Origin: JBGAPH01 sp046349955
Lineage (GTDB): Bacteria > Planctomycetota > Planctomycetia > Pirellulales > JBGAPH01
Assembly: GCA_046349955.1 (NCBI GenBank)
Contig: JAXMBI010000011.1
Coordinates: 62,001-126,000, forward strand
Direction of reading: 5' to 3'
Length of the DNA: 64,000 bases
The position numbers and the translations under genes are program-made. This document shows, one piece after another, positions 46,701-53,780 of this stretch. The notes under the pieces were generated by a model. It did not search any database and was not told the DNA's origin. It saw only the letters and a list, made by a program, of their open reading frames with translations. Within the stretch, counting starts at the first letter, position 1. The number at the start of each line of letters is the position of its first letter.

Positions 46701-46910
46701 AAGGAAGCGGTGCGGCAGTTCTTCAAGGCGGCCTACGGCTACAACGCCCCGCGCTGGCAGGCCGACGCCACGTTCGAAGCGGCTCGCTGCTTCGAAGTGC
46801 TCGAGAACGTGCCGCAGGCGAAGAAGTCTTATCAGGAACTGCTCGAAAAGTTTCCCCAGAGCGACAAGGCCGCGGCAGCGAAGCAGCGGCTGGAAAAGCT
46901 GGGCGGGTAA
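43704..46910 (+). CDS. Secreted protein with many TPR repeats
   Basis: This 1068-residue protein starts at an ATG with AAGGA upstream and a signal peptide (hydrophobic core IGVGIVAAALSTAWTLPG, cleavage near AQTK). The rest is an array of TPR-like helix pairs of 33-40 residues, e.g. ALFLRGESQYLLERRDEAIKSY and YPQAAATYAKVVEKFPQAPEAA (separate segments), similar to YbgF/TolA-binding protein and lipoprotein TPR arrays. It is rich in Ala and Lys and probably periplasmic. It is first in the plus-strand group leading to ExbB (start 46985, 74 bases away), ExbD and the TonB-like protein, so it may bind or organise the same complex; this is inferred. Confidence 0.9.
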   Translation: MRPSSRIGVGIVAAALSTAWTLPGMAQTKRAASAPKAPAAEGPKSSPAAIQQYRAAVALQNREVLDLAVDEWAKFLKDHAADPLAPKAQHYFGVCQLKLAKYADAEQAFTKVLTDHPKFELAESAWHYLGLAQYDRGRFAEKPDEKKAALERSAETFAKLAAAYPEGPHTAQALFLRGESQYLLERRDEAIKSYRDQLEKFPRDASRPDVLYALGVAQQESGQNDAAAATFDAFLKDYAKHKDQADVVLRRGDLLLAAGKPKEAAERFAAAAAAPGFERGAQALLRLGAAQFQQQQYPQAAATYAKVVEKFPQAPEAAAARLSAGNSLYLAGDYGKARQWFAQALSAGGDVAAEAAHWTARSYLKEGKPAEALAAADKALATTKSGPHHVSLLLDRADALYEQPEKRKEAAALFSEIAAKYAADAQAPQALYMAGFSALGASDYSTARDSAVQFLETHANHSLAPDVNLVLAEAQLQLQEYDRAAALFDKLAKANPERPEADAWKVRSGLALFLAKKYPQAIAALEAVLPKLKSPDAQAEAHYIVGSALVEQGEAAPAAAQLEAALAAQPKARQADEILLALARALRLDNKLPESAAAAQRVISEYPQSKLLDRAWFRLGEAAYAAGDYPKAAGAYDQVLSKWPQSELTPHVLFGLGWVRLVQNQPKPAEELFTRLIENHQKHELAAKAHYGRAVAREQLEQFEAAIADLQIFLAGKPALAEQLDAEYVRGLCLVGLGRSADAAKLFAAILEKDPKYHAADKVLYEAAWALKAAKEPAGAQELFALLAKTYPQSNLAAESQYHVAEGRYEAKDYAAAADTYRAVLAAAKQPELIEKAAHKLGWALYQKEDFAGAQAAFKRQLEAKPSGELAADGRFMQAECLFKAGEFEPALAAYKQAAGTQTSNKEFGALALLHAGQAAAQLKQWDEAGKLLETLGDRHADSAYLPEAWYELGWVRQNQERPDEALPLYEKAAEATNREVGARARFMMGEIYFAKKDHKEAVRQFFKAAYGYNAPRWQADATFEAARCFEVLENVPQAKKSYQELLEKFPQSDKAAAAKQRLEKLGG

Positions 46911-46984
46911 GCGATCGATGAAACGCCCCGGCCGCTCGCCGGAACGGTGGTTCGCAAGTACACCCCTAGAGAACGAGGCTTCCC

Positions 46985-47950
46985 ATGGCATCCCCCACGC
47001 TTCGGCGGATGCTCGCTGGCCGCCGGCCCGCGGTGGCTGCGGCACTTTGGCTCTCACTGCTTGGCGCAGCGCAGGCCCAACAGCCGGTCTCGCCGGGCGA
47101 GGCCGAACGGCGCGCAAACGAGGCGCTCGCGGCGCAGCCAGCGGCCGAACCAGCCGCCGAAGCCGCCGCGCCCGCACCGACGACCAAGCCCCTGGATCTG
47201 CTCGACCTGTACTTCCAAGGCGGGTTCCTGATGTACCCGATCACGGCGATGAGTTTCATCGCCGTGGTCTTCAGCGTCGAGCGGTGGCTCGCCTTGCGCC
47301 GCGGGCGCGTGATTCCCAGCGGCCTGGTCGACGGCCTCGGCGAAATGGCCTCGGCCGGCGCCGGCTTTGATCCCAAGAAGGCCTATCGCCTGTGTCAGCA
47401 GTATCCCTCGCCCGCCTCGCGGGTAATCCGCGAGATGCTGCTCAAGGTCGGCCGTCCTCACTCCGAAGTCGAGCACACGCTCGAAATGGCGAGCGAGCGC
47501 GAAGCGAGCAAGCTCTACACGAACGTGCGGCCGATCGCGCTCGCCATCTCGATCTCTCCCCTCCTGGGTCTGCTCGGCACCGTGCAGGGCATGATCATGG
47601 CCTTCTATGTCACGGCCAACAGCCCGGTGGGAGTGAACAAGGCGGCTAACCTTGCCAACGGGATCTACGTGGCGCTCGTCACCACGTTTGGCGGGCTGGC
47701 CGTGGCGATTCCGGCTTCAGTGGCGGCCTATTACTTCGAAGGGCGCATCGTCAAACTATTCCGCGACATCGACGCGCTGGCCCAAAGCCTGCTGCCGCAG
47801 CTCGAGCGCTACGAGGGGCGGCTGCGCGTGAGCCCCGACCAGTTGGCGGAGAGCGAAGCGCCGCGGGCAGAACGCCGCCCGGCGGCGGCCGCGGCAGCGC
47901 CGCGCATCCCCGGCGAAGTGCGCCGTCCTCGGGCCGAGACCACGGAGTAG
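46985..47950 (+). CDS. ExbB/TolQ/MotA family proton-channel protein with periplasmic N-terminus
   Basis: This 321-residue protein has a cleavable-looking signal (hydrophobic AVAAALWLSLLGAAQ) and an Ala/Pro-rich 35-residue stretch before the ExbB core. The helices are at about 79-100 (GGFLMYPITAMSFIAVVFSV), 183-208 (LAISISPLLGLLGTVQGMIMAF) and 223-248 (YVALVTTFGGLAVAIPASVAA). The Thr/Gly-rich helix 2 and 3 sequences match TolQ/ExbB. Such proteins form the pentameric channel that, with ExbD, converts the proton gradient into movement of TonB-like partners. It is followed six bases later by exbD-like and then by the TonB-like gene. Confidence 0.93.
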   Translation: MASPTLRRMLAGRRPAVAAALWLSLLGAAQAQQPVSPGEAERRANEALAAQPAAEPAAEAAAPAPTTKPLDLLDLYFQGGFLMYPITAMSFIAVVFSVERWLALRRGRVIPSGLVDGLGEMASAGAGFDPKKAYRLCQQYPSPASRVIREMLLKVGRPHSEVEHTLEMASEREASKLYTNVRPIALAISISPLLGLLGTVQGMIMAFYVTANSPVGVNKAANLANGIYVALVTTFGGLAVAIPASVAAYYFEGRIVKLFRDIDALAQSLLPQLERYEGRLRVSPDQLAESEAPRAERRPAAAAAAPRIPGEVRRPRAETTE

Positions 47951-47956
47951 CCGCGC

Positions 47957-48373
47957 ATGTCGGTCCGCATCAAGAAAGGCCTGTCGTTCGGCGGCATCGA
48001 CATGACGCCGATGATCGACGTCGTGTTCCAGCTCATGATCTTCTTCCTCGTCGCCACGCGGCTCGAGGAAGACGAGCGCCGCCTCGACATCGTGCTTCCC
48101 AAGGCGAGTGAAGCGCAGCCGCTGGTGGCCAAGCCCAAGGAAACCGTGGTCAACATCGATCAGGAAGGACGCTACTTCGTCGGGCCGCGATTGGTCGACG
48201 CCGAAGAACTCGGCCGGCTGCTGCTGCAAGCCGCGGCCGACAATCCGGCGGGGCAGGCGGTGCGGATTCGGGCCGACGAGCGCTGCCCGGTGAAGTTCGT
48301 CACCACGGCGATCAACCTCTGCGAACGGGCCGGCATCCGCAATCACCCGCTGGAAACCGCGCCCTCGAGGTAG
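47957..48373 (+). CDS. ExbD/TolR family proton-channel protein
   Basis: This 138-residue protein has one N-terminal membrane helix (MTPMIDVVFQLMIFFLVATR) with the essential Asp21, equivalent to the proton-carrying Asp of ExbD. A small periplasmic domain follows (IVLPKASEA...ETVVNIDQEGRYFVG, INLCERAGI). It pairs with the ExbB-like gene six bases upstream. It would drive movement of the neighbour TonB-like protein. The short length is normal for this family. Confidence 0.94.
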   Translation: MSVRIKKGLSFGGIDMTPMIDVVFQLMIFFLVATRLEEDERRLDIVLPKASEAQPLVAKPKETVVNIDQEGRYFVGPRLVDAEELGRLLLQAAADNPAGQAVRIRADERCPVKFVTTAINLCERAGIRNHPLETAPSR

Positions 48374-48377
48374 GGCT

Positions 48378-48476
48378 GTAGGGTCCGCTCTCGCGGACCA
48401 ATCAACCACGACGCCATCGCAACGCATCGTTTTCGCTCGTCCACCGTTGAACATTGGTCCGCATAGCGGACCCTGC
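48378..48476. repeat. REP-like element (GGTCCGC...GCGGACC family, copy 2)
   Basis: The arm at 48378-48402 (GTAGGGTCCGC...GCGGACCAAT) and the arm at 48453-48476 (ATTGGTCCGC...GCGGACCCTGC) are inverted copies with few mismatches, about 50 bases apart, and each arm is itself palindromic. The core is shared with 9241-9287. The right arm ends one base before the ATG of the TonB-like gene, so it occupies its ribosome-binding region. Confidence 0.75.
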
Positions 48477-48477
48477 C

Positions 48478-51400
48478 ATGCCCCGCGTCATCCGCAAGCT
48501 CGAGCCGGTGGAGCCGCCTGACGGTCGGGGGTGGGCCGTCTGGACGTTGCTCGCGGCGCTGGCGGCCGGCGTGGCCTGGGTGGTCTGGACCAAGGCCGAC
48601 TTCGCCGACCCCATGCCTTGGCGCAACGGTTGGGTGCTCTTGGCCGGGCTTGCGCTCACCACGGCCGCGCTCGTCTGGGCCTCAATGCGGCTCAAAGGGC
48701 GCAACATGCGCCGCTTTCAGGTGGGCGTGCTCGTGAGCCTGCTCCTGCACCTGTGGGGGGCGGTGGCGATGGAGCGGCTGAGCCTGGCGCTCTCGATCGT
48801 GCCTCCGGCGGAAACCGAGCGCGAAGCGCCGACGCCGAATCTCGCGCCGGTCGAAGAGTACTACATCGAAGCGGTGGTTCCGCCGACCGTCGAGGCGACC
48901 CCCGAGCAAACCGAGTACGAGCGTCCGGTCGCCACGCAAACGCCGGAGGCCGAAGCGGCCGAGGTGCCGCGGCAGGAACAGGAGACCACGCCCAACCGGT
49001 CCGAGGCGCTGGCCGCCTCGCAGGCCGAACTGTCGAGCACGGTCGAGCCAAGCCCCGCGGAGATGTCGCGGGCCGCCGAGGCCGCGGCCCGCCGCAGCCC
49101 CGACACCGGGCAGCTCAGCCGTCGCGAGGCCACGACCGCGACCGTGGCCGGAGAAGCCGCCGAGGCCCCGCCGGTCGAGCAGCCGCAGCAGGTTTCTGCA
49201 AGGCCTGACGCAGCGCCTGCGGAACTCGAGCGCACGGCGACCGCCAGCGCTCGCGCGCCGGCGCAGCCGACGACGAACGATTCGCAGCGCCCGTCGGCGA
49301 GCGCGCCGGCGGCCGCGCGGGCCGTGGCTCGAGACGCTCCTCAGACGCGCGACGCCTCGCCGGCGGCCAGCCGCGCGGCGGCCGCCGCAGCGGCGCCTGA
49401 AATCGCGGCTGCCGACGTGGAGTCGGCCGCTGCCGCCGCCGCGCCGTCCGAGCAGCCGGGCGCCGCTTCCACGGCGCTTGCGCGGCAGGCGACCGGCGGC
49501 GCTGCGCCCAACGCCATCGCGACCTCGGAGTCGAGCCAACCCTCGGCCGCCGCGTCGCTCGCCCGCGCCGCCGCGGGTGCTGCGGGAGCGCCGCAGGTAT
49601 CCGCCGGGGGCTCGGCCAGCGCGCGGGCAGCCGCCGGGGGCGCAGCCAGCCAAACGCCGATCGAAGCTCCGGCGCTCGCCGGCGCAGCGGGAGGAGGAGG
49701 CGCGCCGCAGGCGCAGTCGACCGCCCTCAGCCAATCGGCCTCGCAGGTCGCCGGCGCGGCAGGCGGAATGATCGGCGCGGCCTCGGGTGATTCGCCCGCA
49801 GCGGGCTCGCCGGCCGCCGTGTCGGCCGCTGGGCGTAGTTCCGCGGCTCCGAGCGTTGCCGCGGCCGCCGGTACGGGCGGCGCGCGGGCCGCCGCCAGCG
49901 GGGCCGTCGCCGGCGCGGCGACAGACGCCGCGATCCCAGGCGATTCGAGCGACACGGGCGCCGCCGTGGCCCAAGGTCCGGCCGGAACCGCCGTGGGCCG
50001 CGAAAGCACCAGCCCCGCGAGCACCGCGGCGGCCACGCAAATCGGCGCTGGCGGGAGCCCTGGCCTTGCGTCGCCCACGGCCATCGCCCGCGCGGCCAGC
50101 GGACAGGGAGACGCCGCGCAGCCATCGGCGGCGCTCGGCTCGCAGGCAGCGGTCGGACGGTCGGTCGCCCAGGCAGATCTCCCTTCGCAAGCCACGCCCG
50201 GCGACGAAGGCCCCGCGGCCGCCGATCAAGCGGCAGGCGTGCCTGAGGCGCTCGCCCCCGCGAGCGGCGGCGGACTTGGTCGGCTGGCCTCGAGCGGTCC
50301 CGCGGCCGGATCGGCCAACGCTGCCGACGACGGCCTCAATCCCTCGCCCGGCCAACCGCTGGCGACCGGCAGCCCGCAAGCGGCCGTCGGAGCGCTTTCG
50401 CCCGGTGTCTCGCTCGGCGGCGGTTCGGTGGGCCGCTTGGGCGCGGCGACATCGATTAGCTCGCGCGCCGCAGAGCTCGCTGATCCCGGGTCAGGCCCCG
50501 GAGGCGGCGCCGGCGCCCCGGCGCCGACGGCCACCGCCATCGGCCGCGCTGGCGGAGGCGGCGCCGCGCAACCCGCCGCTGGCGGCTTCGCCGGCAGCGG
50601 CGGCGGAGGCCCGGCCGCCGGTTCGAGCGGCCTCGCGCGATCATCAGACGCCGCGGCAGGCGGCCCGCAAACCGCGGCCGTGGGCGGCGGTTCCGGCCGC
50701 CGCTCAGCGGCGAGCGCCGCAGGCGCCATCGACACCGACGCCGCCGCGCCCGACGTGGGCGAAGCGGCCACGGCCGATTCGGGCGGTCCCGCGGCGGCCC
50801 AAGTGGGCCTCGCCCGCGCAGAGACCGGAGCTCCCAGCGATCTGGGCGGCGGTCCCTCCTCTCCGAACTCCGGCGCTGCGCCGGGAGCGCTCCTAGGGGG
50901 CGGCCCGTCGCGGGCGACCGTTAGTTCGAGCGCCGGTCCGGCGGTAGCCGCGGGTGGTTCCGGCAGCGGCGGCCGCCGCACGGCCTCGGCCTTGCCGAGC
51001 GAAATGATCGCCGACATCCCCGACGAGGGCGGCCCTGCCGCGGCCGACGGCACGGCCGGCGGTGCTCCGGCCCCTGGCGATCAGCCCGACCACCGCACCT
51101 CGGGCGGGCTGCCGGTGCAGGTAGCCGCCGTCGATGGTCCCGGCGGGCTCGGGCCGCAGGCGAGCGCGAACGCCGGCGTGCCCAATCGCCTGGCGCGCAG
51201 CGACAGCAATCTGATCCAAGCCAACACGGGCCGCTTCCTGCGCCGCGACGCGGGCGCTCCGCAAGCGATCGACACCCGGGCCCTCGACAGCGCTGCTCCC
51301 TTCGCGGGCCGCCAACGCGGCGGCAACTTGCCGCCGGGGGCCAATCCGGGCGCGGCCGGTGGGCGCACTGAGCGGGCGATCGAGCTGGGGCTCGATTTCC

Positions 51401-52422
51401 TCGCCCGGCATCAATCGCCCGACGGCCGCTGGAGTCTGCACAACTATGCCCAAGGGCGTGAAGGCTATCCCAACGAGTCTGACGCCGCGGCGCTCCGCTC
51501 CGACTCGGCCGCCACGGGACTCGCGCTCCTGGCCTTCCTGGGCGCCGGCTACGACCACGTGACCGGCGACCGGCATCAGCCGGTGGTCGCCAAGGGGCTC
51601 GACTATCTGGTCAGCCAGCAGCAGAACAACGGCGACCTCTTCGTCCGCGAGGACGCCAAGTCGAACGAGAGCGCCTGGCTCTATAGCCACGCCATCGCCA
51701 CGATCGCGCTCTGCGAAGCGTACGGCATGACGGGGGACGTCAAGCTCCGCGAGCCGGCGCAGCGGGCGCTCGACTTTGCGGTCGCCTCGCAACACAAAAC
51801 CCTCGGGGGCTGGCGCTATCGCCCCGGCTTCGAGGCCGACACGTCGGTCACCGGCTGGATGCTCATGGCGCTCAAGAGCGGCGAGTTGGCCGGGCTCGAA
51901 GTTCCCCAAGAGTCTTACCAGCGGGTGCGCAAATGGCTCGACTCCGCGCAGGCCAACCGCGAAGGGCAATACGTCTACAACCCGCGCGCGGATGATGAGC
52001 AGCGACAGGGTCGACAGCCCTCGAACACGATGACGGCCGTAGGCCTGCTCATGCGGCTCTACCTGGGAAAGAACCGCGAAGATCCGGAACTCGCCCGCGG
52101 GGCCGACGTGCTGGTGCGAAACCTGCCCGACCTGGGCACGTATGCCAGCAGAAGTCGCGACACCTACTACTGGTACTACGCCACGCAGGTGATGTTCCAC
52201 ATGCGGGGCGACCACTGGAAGAATTGGAACGAGCGGCTGCACCCGCTGCTCGTCGGCTCGCAACTGCAGCGCGGCCCCTTGGCCGGAAGCTGGGACCCCC
52301 GCCGCCCCGTGCCCGACCGTTGGGGCCCGCAGGCGGGGCGGATCTACGTGACGACGATGAACCTGCTGTCGCTGGAGGTGACGTACCGTCACTTGCCGAT
52401 CTACGACTCGACGGCGCAGTAG
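48478..52422 (+). CDS. Giant TonB-like protein with Ala/Gly/Ser-rich linker and terpenoid-cyclase-like C-terminus
   Basis: The 1314-residue protein has three N-terminal membrane helices (about 20-38, 51-69, 80-104). The third contains S87-x3-H91 (VSLLLH), as in the TonB helix that contacts ExbB, and is preceded by a basic cytoplasmic loop (RLKGRNMRR), so the rest is predicted periplasmic. Residues 105-200 are Pro/Glu-rich; about 200-960 are Ala, Gly, Ser and Pro. The C-terminus (about 962-1314) has alpha/alpha-toroid repeats with QSPDGRWSLHNY, ATGLALLAFLGAG, WRYRPGFEADTSVTGWM and TYYWYYATQVMF, resembling the squalene-cyclase/prenyltransferase fold. In the family DxDDTA region it reads FEADTS, so catalysis is doubtful. 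It is likely part of an energised envelope machine with the ExbB, ExbD and TPR genes before it. The start is ATG 48478 (a TTG at 48454 is inside the repeat). Confidence 0.85.
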   Translation: MPRVIRKLEPVEPPDGRGWAVWTLLAALAAGVAWVVWTKADFADPMPWRNGWVLLAGLALTTAALVWASMRLKGRNMRRFQVGVLVSLLLHLWGAVAMERLSLALSIVPPAETEREAPTPNLAPVEEYYIEAVVPPTVEATPEQTEYERPVATQTPEAEAAEVPRQEQETTPNRSEALAASQAELSSTVEPSPAEMSRAAEAAARRSPDTGQLSRREATTATVAGEAAEAPPVEQPQQVSARPDAAPAELERTATASARAPAQPTTNDSQRPSASAPAAARAVARDAPQTRDASPAASRAAAAAAAPEIAAADVESAAAAAAPSEQPGAASTALARQATGGAAPNAIATSESSQPSAAASLARAAAGAAGAPQVSAGGSASARAAAGGAASQTPIEAPALAGAAGGGGAPQAQSTALSQSASQVAGAAGGMIGAASGDSPAAGSPAAVSAAGRSSAAPSVAAAAGTGGARAAASGAVAGAATDAAIPGDSSDTGAAVAQGPAGTAVGRESTSPASTAAATQIGAGGSPGLASPTAIARAASGQGDAAQPSAALGSQAAVGRSVAQADLPSQATPGDEGPAAADQAAGVPEALAPASGGGLGRLASSGPAAGSANAADDGLNPSPGQPLATGSPQAAVGALSPGVSLGGGSVGRLGAATSISSRAAELADPGSGPGGGAGAPAPTATAIGRAGGGGAAQPAAGGFAGSGGGGPAAGSSGLARSSDAAAGGPQTAAVGGGSGRRSAASAAGAIDTDAAAPDVGEAATADSGGPAAAQVGLARAETGAPSDLGGGPSSPNSGAAPGALLGGGPSRATVSSSAGPAVAAGGSGSGGRRTASALPSEMIADIPDEGGPAAADGTAGGAPAPGDQPDHRTSGGLPVQVAAVDGPGGLGPQASANAGVPNRLARSDSNLIQANTGRFLRRDAGAPQAIDTRALDSAAPFAGRQRGGNLPPGANPGAAGGRTERAIELGLDFLARHQSPDGRWSLHNYAQGREGYPNESDAAALRSDSAATGLALLAFLGAGYDHVTGDRHQPVVAKGLDYLVSQQQNNGDLFVREDAKSNESAWLYSHAIATIALCEAYGMTGDVKLREPAQRALDFAVASQHKTLGGWRYRPGFEADTSVTGWMLMALKSGELAGLEVPQESYQRVRKWLDSAQANREGQYVYNPRADDEQRQGRQPSNTMTAVGLLMRLYLGKNREDPELARGADVLVRNLPDLGTYASRSRDTYYWYYATQVMFHMRGDHWKNWNERLHPLLVGSQLQRGPLAGSWDPRRPVPDRWGPQAGRIYVTTMNLLSLEVTYRHLPIYDSTAQ

Positions 52423-52480
52423 GGTTCTTCTGATCCGCCTAGCGGCTCGGGCGGACGCAGCGAGAAGGCGCCTGCGGCTG

Positions 52481-52945
52481 TTAGGGGACCGCGCGGCCTG
52501 CCGGCTGCTCGCCGCAGGGCGCCGGAAAGTCGCACAGCGGCACGCTCTGAGTCGGCTCGGCCAGCACTTCCGCGAGCGTCGTCGCCCGGAACGCGTCTTC
52601 GACGCTCGCCAGCGCACGGTCCATTCGCTTATGCAGCGGGCAGAGTCGCACGCCGTGGCTCGCCAAGCCGAGCGGACAGGTATGGATGCGTTGGATCGGA
52701 TCGACGGCGTTCACCACTTCGAGAATGGTGAGCTCCTCAGCCGGACGCGCGAGCGAAACGCCGCCCCCCACGCCCCGTTGCGTGTGGAGCACGCCGGCCT
52801 TGACCAATCCCTGCAGCACCTTGGCCAGATAAGGGGCCGGCACGTGGGTGGCTGCCGAAATCTGCCCCGTGGTGCGGGAGGCGGGCGCCTGGCTGGCCAG
52901 GAAGACGACTGCCCGCAGGGCATACTCTACGGTCTGTGAAAACAT
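52481..52945 (-). CDS. Rrf2 family transcriptional regulator
   Basis: The ATG at 52945 gives 154 residues. The winged helix is TVEYALRAVVFLASQ, TGQISAATHVPAPYLAKVLQGLVKAGVL and RGVGGGVSLARPAEELTILEVV (separate segments). Conserved cysteines C90 and C102 (TCPLG and LCPLHKRM) resemble the cluster/sensing region of the IscR/NsrR class, although the third Cys of NsrR is absent and C138/C144 lie near the end. It is divergent from a protoglobin gene, with 119 bases between them that contain a promoter and inverted repeat, so it most likely represses its neighbour and itself in response to NO, O2 or redox state. A longer frame to 53008 is not used. Confidence 0.88.
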   Translation of the reverse strand: MFSQTVEYALRAVVFLASQAPASRTTGQISAATHVPAPYLAKVLQGLVKAGVLHTQRGVGGGVSLARPAEELTILEVVNAVDPIQRIHTCPLGLASHGVRLCPLHKRMDRALASVEDAFRATTLAEVLAEPTQSVPLCDFPAPCGEQPAGRAVP

Positions 52946-52975
52946 GGGCGTTCCAACCCCTCGAAAAACAGGACG

Positions 52976-53003
52976 TTGACATCCAGTATAGCCAAGGTAT
53001 ACT
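52976..53003 (+). promoter_or_regulatory. Promoter of the protoglobin gene
   Basis: TTGACA (52976-52981) and TATACT (52998-53003) are 16 bases apart and match the vegetative consensus well (6/6 and 5/6). The expected start lies near 53010, ahead of the ATG at 53065. Confidence 0.7.
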
Positions 53004-53011
53004 CCCAAAGC

Positions 53012-53035
53012 AAACAGGATGCAGTTGTCCTGTTT
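53012..53035. promoter_or_regulatory. Candidate Rrf2 operator
   Basis: AAACAGGA (53012-53019), eight bases, then TCCTGTTT (53028-53035) form a perfect inverted repeat just downstream of the promoter. A further AAACAGGA half lies at 52966-52973, before the -35 box. Binding here would block transcription of the protoglobin gene and could also reach the Rrf2 gene. Confidence 0.6.
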
Positions 53036-53064
53036 AGGGGACTCGCAGACACGGGAGTTCGACC

Positions 53065-53670
53065 ATGAAACGGATCGACGAAGCGCGGCTCGAAGCGGAC
53101 CTTGGCTATCGTTTTGGCTACCTGGCTGAGTTCATGGGCTTTGGGCCGGCCGACATTGCAGCGATCCACGCCGCGGCGGGACCGCTCGGACCGCACGTGC
53201 CGGGACTCGTGGAAGCGGTCTACGAAAAGCTTTTCGGCTACGACGCCACGAAACGCCATTTCGTTCCCCGGCAGTCGGGCTATCAGGGGCCGGCGCCCGC
53301 TTCGATGGACGAGTTGTCCCAAGATCACGCGATGATCCAGTTCCGCAAGCAACACTTGAGCCGCTATCTGGTGAACCTCGTAACCAAGCCCTACGACGCC
53401 AAGCTGGTCAGCTATCTCGATCTGGTCGGAAAGATGCACACTCCGCAGGCCGGCAGCGCGGAACTCGACGTGCCGCTCGTGCAGATGAACGCCCTGTTGG
53501 GCTTCGTGGCCGACGCGCTGACAGCGACGATCCTTGGCCTGGGGCTCGACCGCGACGCGGAACAACGCACGCTCCGCGCGTTCGGCAAGCTGCTCTGGCT
53601 GCAGAACGACTTGATCAACCGCCACTACCAGGCGGGCGTAGAACAGGAGGCGGCCGAAGCCGTGGCGTAG
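53065..53670 (+). CDS. Protoglobin-domain haem protein
   Basis: This 201-residue single-domain protein fits the protoglobin/globin-coupled-sensor fold. The expected proximal His is likely His125 (YLDLVGKMHTP), with the A-helix motif LEADLGYRFGYLAEFMGF at the start and a helical end (LWLQNDLINRHYQAG). No sensor output domain (kinase, cyclase, chemotaxis) follows, so it probably binds O2, NO or CO itself. It is divergently encoded from the Rrf2 regulator. Fold assigned by pattern and context; the exact ligand is open. Confidence 0.82.
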   Translation: MKRIDEARLEADLGYRFGYLAEFMGFGPADIAAIHAAAGPLGPHVPGLVEAVYEKLFGYDATKRHFVPRQSGYQGPAPASMDELSQDHAMIQFRKQHLSRYLVNLVTKPYDAKLVSYLDLVGKMHTPQAGSAELDVPLVQMNALLGFVADALTATILGLGLDRDAEQRTLRAFGKLLWLQNDLINRHYQAGVEQEAAEAVA

Positions 53671-53686
53671 GCATCTTGCGGCGCAT

Positions 53687-53759
53687 GAAAAAAGCGCCGA
53701 CCAACGGGGGAGGGTTGGTCCGGCGCTCGGGCCGGGTCGCGGGGGAAGAGCGACCCGGC
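53687..53759 (-). terminator. Terminator of the xrt-Wzc-EpsI operon (two tandem hairpins)
   Basis: Read on the minus strand after the EpsI stop, a perfect 10-base stem (GCCGGGTCGC, 53731-53740, with GCGACCCGGC at 53750-53759) comes first. It is followed by the stem at 53694-53705 and 53714-53726 (one bulged base) that ends in six Ts (AAAAAA at 53688-53693 on the plus strand). The second is a typical intrinsic terminator. Confidence 0.85.
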
Positions 53760-53780
53760 TGATCGAAGGGAGAGCGGTGC

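Noticed and set aside
48682..50379. Long minus-strand frames opposite the Ala/Gly/Ser-rich linker
   Set aside because: They follow from the GC-rich repeats and contain only Arg/Gly runs; the plus-strand frame is continuous with membrane and toroid domains.
48478..52422. Reading the giant protein as a hopanoid-producing squalene cyclase
   Set aside because: The acid motif is degenerate, the domain is only about 350 residues (half an SHC), no hopanoid genes are near, and the N-terminus is TonB-like.
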